Origin: Entonaema liquescens
Taxonomy: Eukaryota; Ascomycota; Sordariomycetes; Xylariales; Xylariaceae
Length of the DNA stretch: 64,000 nucleotides
Reading direction: 5' to 3'
NCBI GenBank assembly: GCA_902805475.1
Contig: CADCSX010000007.1
Span: 1,488,001 to 1,552,000 of the forward strand
Positions 12,015 to 23,416 of this stretch are shown one piece after another. Numbering within the stretch: position 1 is the stretch's first letter; each line of letters opens with the position of its first letter. The notes beneath the pieces are model-generated. The model was given only the letters and a program-made list of their open reading frames with translations. It did not search any database and was not told where the DNA came from. Both the position numbers and the translations under genes were made by a program.

Positions 12015-14777
12015 ATGGGGCTTTCAAAGTTCCTTACCGTTTCTTTCTTGGCAGCCCGCCTATTTTCTGGCGTTGCGGAGGCCAGTCCAGCGGCAACGAC
12101 CGAACTACAGGTAGGCAATGCTGCCTCCAACTATTGGGTTGCCGATATCAAACGCCAAGGTGTGTCGGCATTTGGACAGCCTGACTATAAGGTTTTCCGC
12201 AATGTGAAGGACTACGGTGCTAAGGGAGACGGCACGACTGATGATACCGATGCCCTCAACAAGGCTGTCCAGGACGGAGAGGATCGATGTATCATGCACT
12301 GTGATTCCCGAACCACTACTCCGGCCCTCCTGTACTTCCCGCCTGGTGTCTATTTGGTAAGCAAACCAATCATCCAGTCATACTACACCCAATTTGTCGG
12401 CGATGCGCTCGATATCCCAACGCTCAAGGCAACCGCGGACTTTGATGGCATAGCCGTCATCGATGCCAACCCTTATGATTATGCTGTCGACCCGGCCGCA
12501 AATTGGTACATCAATCAGAACAATTTCTTCCGCCAAGTTCGCAACTTCATCATCGATATCAAGGATATGCCCATCAACAAGGGTGCCGGTATTCATTGGC
12601 AAGTCGCCCAAGCCACTAGCCTGCAAAACATCGTCTTTGAGATGAATCCTGACACTAGCGAAGAGAACGTGCAGAAGGGACTGTACATTGAGAATGGATC
12701 CGGTGGCTTCATGGCCGACCTCACCTTCAACGGAGGAGGTATTGGTGCTGATATCGGTAGTCAGCAGTACACTTCTCGAAACATGACATTCAACAACTGC
12801 AACACGGCTATCCACATGATTTGGAATTGGCTTTGGCTGATGCAAGACATCAAGATCAACGGTGGAAAGCTTGGTATTGACATGACAAGCGATAGCCTCG
12901 AGACCATCAAAGTTGGATCATTGCTCCTCGTTGACAGCAAGATCTCGAACGTCGAAGTTGGTATCAGCACCCTCTACAAGACCGACCTTCCGGATACCAA
13001 CAACACTCTCATCCTAGACAACGTAGACATGACCGAGGCGGTTCCCACTGCCATTAAGTACGCGAAAGACAACACCACCGTGCTTGAAGGAAATCAGAAG
13101 ATTGTTGGGTTTGCTCAGGGTCGGCAGTACACTGGAGCGAGTGGGAAGGCTGTTCAGACTAACAAACAAAGTGTTCGCAAGCCCAACGCTCTCCTAAATA
13201 GTGATGGCAAGATCTTCACACGTGTCAAGCCTCAGTACGAGACTGTCTCATCTAGCAAATTTGTTAGTGTAAAGACGGCCGGGGCCAAGGGTGATGGCAA
13301 AACCGACGACACTGCAGCAATCCAGAAGATTTTCGATGGCGCTAAGGAGGGAGATATCATCTATTTCGACCATGGCGCATATTTAGTCTCCGACACCGTC
13401 AAGATTCCCAAGAACATTAAGATTACCGGAGAGATGTGGCCGCTTCTGATGGCTACAGGTACCAAATTCGCCGACCAGAGCAAGCCAGTACCTGTCTTCC
13501 AGGTCGGCGAGGCCGGTGACGTAGGTGATGTTGAAATGTCCGACCTCATCATAGAAACCAAAGGATCTCTTCCTGGCGCTATTCTCATGCAGTGGAACTT
13601 GGCGGGATCCGAAAATGGCGCTGCTGGCATGTGGGATGTGCATTTCCGTATTGGTGGGACTGCCGGGACTGAGTTGCAATCCGATAAGTGTACCAAGAAT
13701 GAGAATGTCACAACGACCGCCAACCCTGAATGTATGGGCGCTTTTATGATGCTCCATGTCACACAGACAGCCTCAGCCTACATTGAGAACTGCTGGTTCT
13801 GGGTTGCTGACCACGAGCTTGATCTCGAGGACCATAATCAGATCAACATTTTCAATGGTCGTGGCGTGCTCATCGAGTCGCAGAAGCCTGTATGGCTTTG
13901 GGGCACCGCTTCTGAACACAGCATCCTATACAACTACCAGGTCTCCAACGCCCAAAACGTTTTCATTGGAGTAGCTCAATCTGAGACGGCCTACTTTCAA
14001 GGTAACCCCCAGGCTCCCGACGGCACCACGGTTCTCGAAGGCTTCTTCGACCCGGATTTTGAAAAGTCGTGTGACGGCTCTTCGAAAACATGCGCTCGAA
14101 CTTGGGGTCTTCGCGTCACGAACTCGTCATCCGTGTACATCTATGGAGCTGGTCTGTATAGTTTCTTTAACAACTATGGCCAGAAATGCGTGGACGAACA
14201 GAACTGCCAGGACAACATGGTCAGTATCGAGGATTCTACTGGAGTCCACCTGCTTGGAATCAGCACTAAGGCGTCGGTAAATATGATTACCGTTGACGGA
14301 AAATCGGTTGCTCTCGACAAGGACAACAGAAACAACTTCTGTGCTGCTGTCGCTAAGTTCGAAGTTAATGCTGTATCAGGAAATCAGCCGGAGCCGAGCG
14401 ATTCTGGAGAGGGTTCGACCACGGCTCCCGCCGAAACTTCGACGTCAGCTTCAGGAACAGCCTCATCCGATATTGGCACAGCTCTTCCAACATCAGGCTC
14501 CGGCTCCGGCTCCAGTCCTTCAGTCGGCAGCTCATCTGCCGCGGCCAGCGAGACTCAGGTTACGGGTACCGCAGTACCTACACCTACAGGTAGCTACGTC
14601 CAGCCTGGTGTAGATTCGAGTACTGAGTCAGTGGCGGAATCCGCAACCACGCTACCGATCCCATCGGAGACTCCAAGTGGTGGAGACGGTGGAGATGCCG
14701 GCGGCGATGACTCTCCTGTCACGGTTATTGTTACCAAGACAGTTACAGCGCCGGGAGTGTGCTCCCAGACACCGTGA
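12015..14777 (+). CDS. Secreted exo-beta-1,3-glucanase, glycoside hydrolase family 55
   Basis: A single exon of 920 aa. The start ATG at 12015 is followed by a typical signal peptide (MGLSKFLTVSFLAARLFSG). Two pectate-lyase-3 type beta-helix domains follow, each opening with the family signature: VKDYGAKGDGTTDDT at about residues 63-77 and VKTAGAKGDGKTDDT at about 418-432. This tandem is the GH55 fold, which releases glucose from laminarin-type beta-1,3-glucan; the likely role is cell-wall turnover or mycoparasitic/saprotrophic attack outside the cell. Residues about 792-905 are a Ser/Thr-rich, probably O-glycosylated tail. The TGA at 14775 may be a late lesion: the same frame stays open for 38 further codons, continuing the Ser/Thr-rich style and repeating a Cys-containing VTPGGC motif, to a second TGA at 14892. 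Confidence 0.92.
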   Translation: MGLSKFLTVSFLAARLFSGVAEASPAATTELQVGNAASNYWVADIKRQGVSAFGQPDYKVFRNVKDYGAKGDGTTDDTDALNKAVQDGEDRCIMHCDSRTTTPALLYFPPGVYLVSKPIIQSYYTQFVGDALDIPTLKATADFDGIAVIDANPYDYAVDPAANWYINQNNFFRQVRNFIIDIKDMPINKGAGIHWQVAQATSLQNIVFEMNPDTSEENVQKGLYIENGSGGFMADLTFNGGGIGADIGSQQYTSRNMTFNNCNTAIHMIWNWLWLMQDIKINGGKLGIDMTSDSLETIKVGSLLLVDSKISNVEVGISTLYKTDLPDTNNTLILDNVDMTEAVPTAIKYAKDNTTVLEGNQKIVGFAQGRQYTGASGKAVQTNKQSVRKPNALLNSDGKIFTRVKPQYETVSSSKFVSVKTAGAKGDGKTDDTAAIQKIFDGAKEGDIIYFDHGAYLVSDTVKIPKNIKITGEMWPLLMATGTKFADQSKPVPVFQVGEAGDVGDVEMSDLIIETKGSLPGAILMQWNLAGSENGAAGMWDVHFRIGGTAGTELQSDKCTKNENVTTTANPECMGAFMMLHVTQTASAYIENCWFWVADHELDLEDHNQINIFNGRGVLIESQKPVWLWGTASEHSILYNYQVSNAQNVFIGVAQSETAYFQGNPQAPDGTTVLEGFFDPDFEKSCDGSSKTCARTWGLRVTNSSSVYIYGAGLYSFFNNYGQKCVDEQNCQDNMVSIEDSTGVHLLGISTKASVNMITVDGKSVALDKDNRNNFCAAVAKFEVNAVSGNQPEPSDSGEGSTTAPAETSTSASGTASSDIGTALPTSGSGSGSSPSVGSSSAAASETQVTGTAVPTPTGSYVQPGVDSSTESVAESATTLPIPSETPSGGDGGDAGGDDSPVTVIVTKTVTAPGVCSQTP

Positions 14778-15610
14778 AGTACGGCTACTAGGGGTCGTAT
14801 TACTCGGAGCTATACAACGAGCACTGCTACTGAAACGACCACTGTAACTCCAGGTGGCTGCGCGTCCGGAACACCGCATGTTAAAGATTCTTGAGATGAG
14901 CAGGGATGTCTATTCGCTATATGTCTTTGACGAAGACTTTACATTCAACTTCCTCGGTCCTATATATTCGCTTCTCTTGTGGCCCTAGTGGCATTTAAGT
15001 AGTTATATTTTCGCTTGATTCGGAGTAGGCAGGAAAAGGATATCAAGGTAGTCAGTCCATGAGGATGGCCGGAGTTCAGATGAATGATAGGATGCATTTC
15101 GAGATACCACTTTGTGCCTACGAGATTGTCAATAATCTCGAGCAGGGAGAGTAACGGTCAATAGGACCTTAAGTTGCTAATTGCTCTGTATTCATGAATA
15201 CCAATACCAAATATTGATCATAAGATACCTACCTATATGCTCTAATAAGTGCTTTTTTGTGTCTGCTTTGATTGTGACGTAGAAGCCCTTGATAACAAGT
15301 GCTATAAGTATTATGGAGCCCGCAACGCTAGTAAGAATTTGGAAAGGCGTGCAGGTACTTGGGTACCCCTTATCCAACGTCGATTAAACGTCATCGGTAC
15401 CGTAGCTTTCTTTATCTTTCACCAAGGAAATGTAGAATTTCCTCGAATTAATCCGACGTAGTTGACGAACAAACTCTTTATTAGGTGGCTTATTGTGTAT
15501 ACTCTCATTTAAATCAAAAGCACAACCCCAAGCTATTTCTGTAGCTCTTGAATAATTTGACACGTACCAATAAGGCTTCTATCATCACTCATGTTACTCT
15601 CCCAACTATC
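14778..15610. other. 3' flank of GH55 gene and spacer
   Basis: 14778-14894 is the in-frame extension beyond the GH55 TGA. A 7-bp inverted repeat (CGAGATT/AATCTCG) lies near 15120-15141. The remainder is AT-rich spacer with no coding signal. Confidence 0.45.
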
Positions 15611-16705
15611 ATGACCGACAATAACATCTCCCCTTCGCTAAGATCACGACAACAAGTCAGCATGGCTACCGGTAGCAAAATAAACGGTTCTGCATCATTC
15701 ACAGACGATCCTACGAGTAAACTTACGCACTCATCTCCTCCAAAACGTAGCTCGCCGTTCTTACCGACGCCCCTCGAAACCATCGTGCTTCTCGTGTATC
15801 CGACGCTCCTCATCTTCGGCACACTATTCTCCGTCCTCAGCCCGCAGACGCGAGCCTCGCCGTACGACCCGACGGGCCACTCGCACGTGCCCAGCGCGGC
15901 GCCGAGCTACTTCGCGCGCAAGGACAACGTCTTCAACACGCTGTTCGTCAAGCGCGGCTGGGCGTGGATCACCGCCTCGTTCGCGACCTTCGTGCTGACG
16001 CACCCGGGCCTCGGGACGCAGAGCCGCAGGACGGTTGGAGCGGTCACGCGCTGGGCCCTCGTCACCGCTTGGTGGGTGTCTGTTACCCAGTGGTGCTTCG
16101 GCCCCGCGCTCATCGACCGCGGTTTCCGCTTCACGGGCGGTAGGTGCGAGGTCGCGCGCGAGGCGCTGGTCGAGGGCACCGCGGATAAGGCGGATGTGTT
16201 CACGGCGGCGGCGTGTAGAGCCGCGGGCGGAAAGTGGAGCGGCGGTCATGATATTAGCGGACACGTGTTCCTGCTGGTGCTCGGCAGCTTCTTCCTCGTG
16301 CAGGAGGTCGGGTGGACGGTGTACCGCGCGGGGTTTGCGGGCGGCCGCGAGGAGAGGGCTGTTGTTATGACGGACGGCGCGGTGAAGGGCGCGGGCGTGG
16401 AGGCGGAGAGCGCGGAGCCGGCGAGGGAGGAGGCGACGCTGGGGGTTGGGGGGAGGTTCGTGGCGGGCGTGGTGGCGCTTTGCTTGTGGATGCTGCTTAT
16501 GACTGCTATTTACTTCCATACGTGGTTTGAGAAGGTTCGTTTTCACCCCTTTATTCATTGCGAAGTACAGTTCCCTGGGCATGATTGCTAACTCGTATGA
16601 CAGTTGACTGGGCTGTTAGTTGCTACCATGGGCATTTACCCCGTATACATCCTCCCGAGATGGATACCGGGGCTGAGAGCGCTCGTTGGGCTACCCGGTA
16701 TATAA
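15611..16705 (+). CDS. SCS3: FIT-family ER lipid-droplet protein, Scs3-like
   Basis: Exons 15611-16534 and 16604-16705, intron 69 nt (GTTCGT...GACAG, branch GCTAAC), 341 aa. FIT/Scs3 proteins sit in the ER membrane and act in lipid-droplet budding and phospholipid homeostasis; FIT2 has acyl-CoA diphosphatase activity. At least five hydrophobic segments are visible, the first near residue 56 (LETIVLLVYPTLLIFGTLF). The two conserved histidine motifs are present: GHDISGHVFLL at about residues 212-222 and YFHTWFEK at about 301-308, immediately before the intron. The last exon supplies a final membrane segment (GLLVATMGIYPVYILP). The middle of exon 1 is notably GC-rich compared with the rest of the window. 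A later start at MATGSKING (15663) is possible. The upstream open frame starts only at TTG. Confidence 0.88.
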
Positions 16706-17040
16706 CCTACGTAATAGAAAGCCGGCTAGGGCATTAGATTTACATGGCGGATCGCATAGCATCGCGGTGGTTTACGAGATTAAGATAGAATATTCATATT
16801 ATCGGTAATTTATCTGCGTCGATATGAATTCGTCCAAGATATAAAATAACGGCAATCAAAGGTGATTGTTTAGTGCTACTTTTAGAATGTGCTTAGATAA
16901 ATATGTAATAAATAAGAAGACCTTGGGTTAGATGTATGTTATGTGTCGTAATAAGCTGATTTTCTATGTATTTAAAAGCAAATTTGTTCAAGCGTACCGT
17001 GAATGTAAACGTATATACGAACGCCCCTTTAATCCTCTGT

Positions 17041-20000
17041 TTACGTAGCATCATCTTCTGATATCGCTACTTCGTCCATCATAGGTTTTAGGTAGCCAAA
17101 AACACTCTCATCATAAATAGAATTATGACCATCGGGGCATCCTAGCGGTTCCCGGTCTTCGTTGTTATCTGGTTCATTGGAGGATCCGAGGCCTGCTCCA
17201 GCGCCATTCGCAGGCTGCGAATCCTCACTTGGTCCCGTTTCCGTGTCAAAACCCATTCTTTGTAGTGTGGTTAGATTTTTTCCTTTAAGAGGTTTGTCGC
17301 GATTAAGAGGTGAAATATACGTAGGCCAGTCCTCGCTGTAGCCCTCTATACGAACAGCCGCCATGGTGAGGGCCATGAGCACGTCTACTTTGGCATCATC
17401 CAACTTCCACACGTCCCAGATGGGTCTTCCGAACTCCAAGGTAATCGCCATACAGTGGCGTCGTGTATACCACTGGTAATCACCCTCTTGGGTATCATCG
17501 ATTTTAGCGGCGACGTGTAGTTTTGCCAGCGATTCCGCGGGTAGTTCCATCTCCTCGCGTAGAAGTCGTACTAGAATTGTGGCCCATAGGAGAGGTGGTA
17601 GTACGGTATTCCTATCGCATTGGGTCGCCTCGTTGAAAGAATCCCAGTCTTTTAGTGAATCTAAACCGTCCGTCTCCGAGTCGATATACGCGCTCAATGC
17701 GTCGAAATCTATCTCGTCGATGGCGTTCATGATGGGTAGGAATTTACTGAAGATGTATCTGGCATCGCTAATAGAACAGGAGTATTCTACCGTGAGATGG
17801 TAAATAAATTCAGCGAATCTTCGTTCCGGCCCTCGGGGTCCAGGTTCGTTCTCGGTCTCGTCAAAATGGTCGTGTTCCGCATTGATGTCGAAGGTATCAC
17901 TGTAGTGAGGAAGTTCAAATCTATCAATCACTCCCTCAGAGTCGTTGGTTATGGTTTCGGAGGATGAGACTGTGGTTGTAGTTTGGTATTTGGGGAGGAC
18001 GATGTCGTCGAAATCAGTATCCAGGTGTCGAGCGTAAAGAACTTCGAGCGAAGTCGTAGTGTTATTCTCTAAAATATCAGAGGTAACAATGCCCGCCATT
18101 GTCCCTAATTGCTTGGCTATTTCAACTGCGGTCATACCCTTTCCATTTTCCAAATTGACGTCCGCCCCGTGCTGTATAAGGTGTCGGATGATATTGTGAC
18201 GGCAGAGAGCGGAAGCCAAATGTAGCGGTGCTGTTCCAAGCTGATCGACCTCGTTGACAGGGGCGCCAGCTTCTAGTAAAGCAATTGTCACATCCAACGA
18301 ACCACGAATTATAGCGCAATGTAGTGGAGTGCCGTAAGGGTTGTTCTTGAGGTTGAGTAGCGGTTTCCTTTCAAGTAAACATCGGACAATGTCAAGGTTA
18401 CCACGATAGCAAGCCCAGTGTAGTGGCGTTATCCCATATTTGTTGGTGTAGTTTACATCGGCACCCTTAGAGAGGAGCAGATTGGTATTCACAGCCGAGG
18501 TACAGTAATGAAGAGCAGTCATACCATATTGATCCTCGATGTTTAATAGACTAGGAATCCTCTCTAGGAACCACGAAGCCGTTCTTTTCGAAGGTCCAGT
18601 TACTGCCAAATGGAGAGGGGTGCGCCTAAGATTATCATATAGGGGTTTTTTGAAGCTCACATTCTCCGCGATAATCTTGATTGTTTGCAGAGCCTCTGGG
18701 ATATCGCGTCGGCAACTGAGCTGTGCCGCGAAGTGGATTGGATGAGTGAAGTTGGCCGGGTTTCGAGGGTCTTGAAAGGGGATACTTTCTATTCCATCCT
18801 CGGCTGAACAGAGGGCAGAAATCACATCGGTATCTGCAAAATCGATCGCTTGCATCAGAGGTGTCATTCCACTTGAGGTTGCAGCAAGAAGATCGTCAAA
18901 CTCTTTGAGAATGGAAATTGTCTCCTGCAAGGACTTGTGACAGTTTCTACCATGTATCGCCACACGCTCAGCGCGAGATGAGTAGCTTAGTGCACAGGCA
19001 TACGGTACTTCGCTTTGAAAGTCCTTGGCCAATGCAATTCTAAGAAGACCTGATAGAATTTCAGGACAATGGTATTGGACGGCTACGTGTATCGGCGTCC
19101 ATTTTGAGCGGTGGTCAGCTTCAGGGAATTGGTCTGGAGCAAATGCTTTTGAACAAGGATCCGCACCGAGAGAGAGAAGTTGATGAACGGTATCTGCACT
19201 ATTAACTGATACGGCAAAGACCAGTGGACTTCCAAATAATCGTAGCGGATATTGATTATGGACGGTATAAATCTTCTTAGTCGGCTGGTCTATTGGCAAC
19301 AGTTCTCCATCCCAACCTAGCAGCTTCACGATTGTTGGTTGTTGGGGGCTTTCCTGGAGCGCAAACAAGAAACACAAAATATCACATTTGTCCTGTATCA
19401 CTTCATCGGATGAGGCTGGTGTCATGAGCCAGGTAAAAATGGTCTCAGTGTCTCCCTTACAGCATGCTTCTGCTAGCTGAGACTTTTCAATGACGGCCTT
19501 GTTTTGCTTGAGCAAGTCGACTATTCGGTTAGCATAGGTATTCCCCGTAATATAGGATTCAGGAGGACCGTCTGGTACTAAAAGGGGTGCGAAGGTCTTT
19601 GCAGCCGGGTGTCCAAGTCTTTCAGCAGCCAGGGCTAACTGATGAGCTGACTGGGGATCAGGAGAGTCCCCAAAGCCAAGATACTGACATAATGCGAGCT
19701 GCCAGGCGGCATCGCCGTTTCGACTGTCTGAGCTGTTGTAAGCCCGTTGTAGCCCTTGATATATATGTACCTCATGTTCCCATGGGATCTCTTTACCATT
19801 CTCAGGGCGGAACATCTATAAGGTATTAGTATGTGTCGACTATGGGAGTAGCATCGAACTCATTACATCATAAGACCACTCAGAATGGCCGAAATGAAGT
19901 GCTAAATCAGCTTGAAGCCCTTGGACTCCAACAGAACTAAACCGTTATTAGATATACCTAATGCAAAGCCTAACCTAGGATTCCACTCACTGCCACTTCG

Positions 20001-21194
20001 ACAAAAACGGGAGTTTGTTGAGACTGGAGGTGCGCTTCGTTGGGTCTACTTGGAGGGTCAAATTAAAAGCCGAGCGGATAATGTTACCCTGTAGGTCTCT
20101 TCTTGAGAAGGGGATCGATTCTTTCGCTAGATCTTTGAACCGGTGTGGAATTGTCACAGCAGGTTCGTCGCCATTCTCAACGTCCCCTGTCTCGGCCTTC
20201 ACGATATGGTTCGTATATTCATCACCATCGAGAAATACTTCCCACGTCAAAAGTCCAAAAGCCCAGACATCGCACTTTATAAGCATTGATCGATCTATTG
20301 GACAGACCCTCTGATTATGGACCTCGGGAGCGTTATATCTGACGACGCCTTTATAAGATAAAACTCGTACGAGGGGAAAGGAGGTACTAACATAAATGTA
20401 CCACCGTATTTTAGATATTGTTCGGAATCTTCTGTTCCAGTAACGACCAAGGAATGTCCAAAGTCTGAGATCTTAGCTATCGATTTCGCTGGACGGTCCC
20501 ATGAGTGAAATATAAGCACGTTATCTAGTTTTATATCCCCGTGAATAATGCCACAGAGGTGTAGGGCGCTGGTTGCCGCCGCAACATCACCTATTAGTAT
20601 CTCCTTTTGCGTTACCGACGTCTCGGGTTTTGTATGTTGCAGATATTGACGAAATGTACCATAAGGCGCATATTGAACGAGTAGATACGGCGCGATCCTT
20701 GGTGATCCCATATTCCAGCCGTAGCCAAACACCGTGAGAATATTAGGATGGCTTCGCAGAGGTGCATGCCGCATAATACGAAGTTCAAGAATGATAGACT
20801 GAATACGGCGTCGAAATATGCTATCGTCGGGCGACAGATTGGTTTTCAAATGCTTTATCGCTAGAATCTGATTTCGTACGACACAGCGCTCGACGATGAA
20901 GGTCTCCCCTTCGCCGACCACATCTTGGCGCTCGATTTCCTCATATGGAATACGACGCAGAGAGAGCGCTTTGACAGTGTTAAGAACTTCGTCGAGGCCA
21001 TTAGCCCGGCCTGTGAGATGAGGATTCGAGAACGCTGCAGAGCTAAGGCTGGATACCGACGTTCTCGATAAGAAGGTATTCCAAGTTTGGGTTGAGGCTA
21101 TGGACAAGGCCTCCTTCTTATTGTGATGTTAGTACGTCGATCGTATGATGGTAGTAGGTCTGCATACATTGATTTGCCTCCGTTCCGATTCCAT
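17041..21194 (-). CDS. Protein kinase / ankyrin-repeat fusion protein
   Basis: Five exons on the minus strand: 21194-21168, 21116-20392, 20338-19991, 19936-19867, 19815-17041. All four introns are 51-54 nt and the phases close exactly, giving 1314 aa. The Ser/Thr kinase domain covers about residues 70-360: glycine loop VVGEGETF (~75-82), Lys of LAIKHLK (~97), HGDIKLDN (Asp ~203; HGD replaces HRD), ISDFG (Asp ~227), and YNAPEV restored only after splicing at 20391/20339. Residues about 410-470 have Sel1-like helices (AAWQLALCQYLGFGD, ALAAERLGHP). Eight or more ankyrin repeats follow, roughly 590-980 (for example TPLHWACYRGNLDIVRCLLE). The last 330 residues are unassigned and acidic at the end. 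Catalytic residues appear intact, so it is probably active. It is head-to-head with the HeLo-like/pseudokinase gene. RIPK4/ANKK1-like architecture is a resemblance, not proven homology. Confidence 0.85.
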
Positions 21195-21494
21195 TGTCCC
21201 CCATCATAGCATTGATAAAACTTTCGGAGAGTAGTGTTCAAACACTCAAAGCCGGCCTTCTACTTTGTATTCAGCTGAGGGGGATTGGGCAGCTCACATG
21301 TTTCAATGTACCCCTGCTGGGATGCATCTGTATACAGGCCAATGGCGTTCACAGACTGCCTCAGCCTGCCTTAGTTTTTAAAAAGGTGGTATTTCGCCGT
21401 AAGCACCATAAGCACCACATACGCATCTCCTTCGTTGTGCAATTCCTATTATCATTGCATTTATTTAAAATCTGCGTTGATTTTGTTGGATGTA
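21195..21494. promoter_or_regulatory. 300-bp bidirectional promoter of the kinase/pseudokinase pair
   Basis: Only 300 bp separate the two start codons, so the genes must share or interleave promoter elements. A TTTTTAAAAAGG stretch near 21376-21387 could be a TATA-like element for the plus-strand gene. No other site is recognised. Confidence 0.5.
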
Positions 21495-23416
21495 ATGGAT
21501 CCCCTTAGTATCACAGGTTTTACCTTGACTGCCATTGATACGCTCTGGAAGGTTAGCGAGAAGACAGCAGAGCTCGTTTCCAACTTTCGCGACTTTGATC
21601 ACGTTAGTGAGATCCCCTATAATAAGCTCGAATAATGCTCTTATTCTCCCTAATGGAAATCATCTTGTAGGACACAAAGGTTTTGGAGACTAGAATCAGG
21701 GATGACAATACTCGGACGAGGGCGCTTCGACAGCTTTTATTTGACCCATCATCTGTGAGTACTTCAAGTCTCTGCCCACGATCTGTTTTTAACAGCCGTC
21801 CAGGTTTATCAAGGAATGACTCTTTTCGAGAAGTTTGATCGGGACGTGCAAAATCAAATCCAATTATTCTTTGAGGAAGCCATTGGTATCATTGAGCAGG
21901 CCTACCAACTTCTTTGCCGGCGGCAAGCGGTATCCTTTAAAGAGGACACAGATACGGGAGACGATATCTCCAGGTCATCCACACCATCAGTCAATTCTCT
22001 GATAACACCGCCCCATGGCTCGAACATGAGCCTATCTCATATTCATGAGATATCCAACAAGTCTTCGCGGACTTTTCAACGGCTTCGATGGTCTTTATTA
22101 GACAAGAAACGTGTCGAGGCAATTGTTCGTGACTTTAGCGAAGTTAACAAGCGAATCCATGACCATATTGAGCTGTGGTGCCTGGGCACTTCTGTTGGAG
22201 TAGACCTCCAGCATTTAAGGCACCTAGAGAGTGACACCAGTTCGCGGACCCTGGGCTTTGATATCGATGCTAAGTTGCAGCTGGCTACGAGAACAGAACA
22301 GATTTCACCCTGGAAACTCGAGATCCAGCAAACCGAAGAGACTCGCCAGGCATTAGCTTCCGTCATCCCAGTTGAGAGCAAATTTGGCATCATCCAATGG
22401 GACTCTAAACCCATGTTAGTGGAGTATCGATCTTATGCCCCTGAATCACCGGTATCAGTCGACATGGACGTGCGAACACACGATCTTGTTGATAGATTAG
22501 CTAAACTGCTGCACCAACCGAAAGGTGTAGTATTCCGAACACCGTCATGCTGGGGTTGGGCCCGACAAATACAGTTCAACCGAGTAGCATTCATGTTCGC
22601 CGTACCCGAAGGCTCTAAACCCCAACCCAGAAGTCTTTACCATATCCTCGGATCCGGATCTCAACCGCCAGCCCTAGGGCAGAGATTTACCCTCGCTCTA
22701 CAGTTAGCTCGCTGCATATCGCATCTCCAACTCGTGAAATGGGTACATGAAAGCTTCCGGAGTGAGAATATCTTATTATTCCCCCCGAAGCTGGAGAACG
22801 ACACAGAATCCCCAGATCCAGCACAGGAGCACTTAGACTTTTCGGAGCCGTGGGTACTAGGATATGAGTTTAGTCGACCAGAAACCTACTTCTCCCAGGG
22901 CCAGTCGGACAGATGCCCTACCCGCGATGTGTATCGCCATCCAGAGAGACAAGGGAGGCCTACACAATTCTTCAGCAAAATACATGACATCTATGCTTTA
23001 GGCGTAGTTTTACTTGAGATTGGTAAGTTATACGACCTTAAACCCCGTCACTACCCATCTGCTTTACACGCCTCGCTTTGACTTCTACTCCTACCTACGA
23101 TTATCCTCAATTGTTTACCTCCCAAGCTACCTACCTAGCTAACAGAGCTTAAATAGGCCTCTGGCAGCAGGCGACAAGCCTTGAGAAATCTGGATTCACC
23201 AAGGTATGGGATCCATACGCCATCAAGAAACAGCTCGTACGGAACGCGGAAAAGCGCCTAGCCTCAAAGATGGGAGACCGATATAAGCAAGTGGTCCTCA
23301 AGTGTCTAGAAAACGGATTTAATGTAGTAGGTGATACGAAAGAGGACTTAAAGCTACAGCAAGCATTCCGGTCGCAGGTTATCAACGTGTTAGAAGATGC
23401 AGCGAAGTATATATAG
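21495..23416 (+). CDS. HeLo-like N-terminal domain protein with C-terminal pseudokinase
   Basis: Four exons, 21495-21602, 21671-21754, 21804-23022 and 23157-23416, phases closing to 556 aa. The N-terminus (MDPLSITGFTLTAIDTLWKV) and the helical segment up to about residue 110 (IRDDNTRTRALRQLLFDPSS, FDRDVQNQIQLFFEEA) look like the fungal HeLo / prion-inhibition-and-propagation type, a membrane-targeting helical bundle related to the MLKL four-helix bundle. The C-terminal half (about 250-556) is a kinase fold of the type in fungal HeLo proteins: LALQLARCISHLQLVKWVH, then HESFRSENILLF where an active kinase has HRDxKxxN, no DFG, and DIYALGVVLLEIG as the F-helix. VAIK is also lacking (MLVEYR). It should therefore be catalytically dead. 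The last exon follows a 134-nt intron. Domain family is assigned by eye; HeLo versus Helo_like_N is not resolved. Confidence 0.8.

Noticed and set aside
15824..16582. 252-codon antisense frame over the SCS3 gene
   Set aside because: Arg/Ala-rich shadow of the GC-rich coding strand; the sense frame has family motifs.
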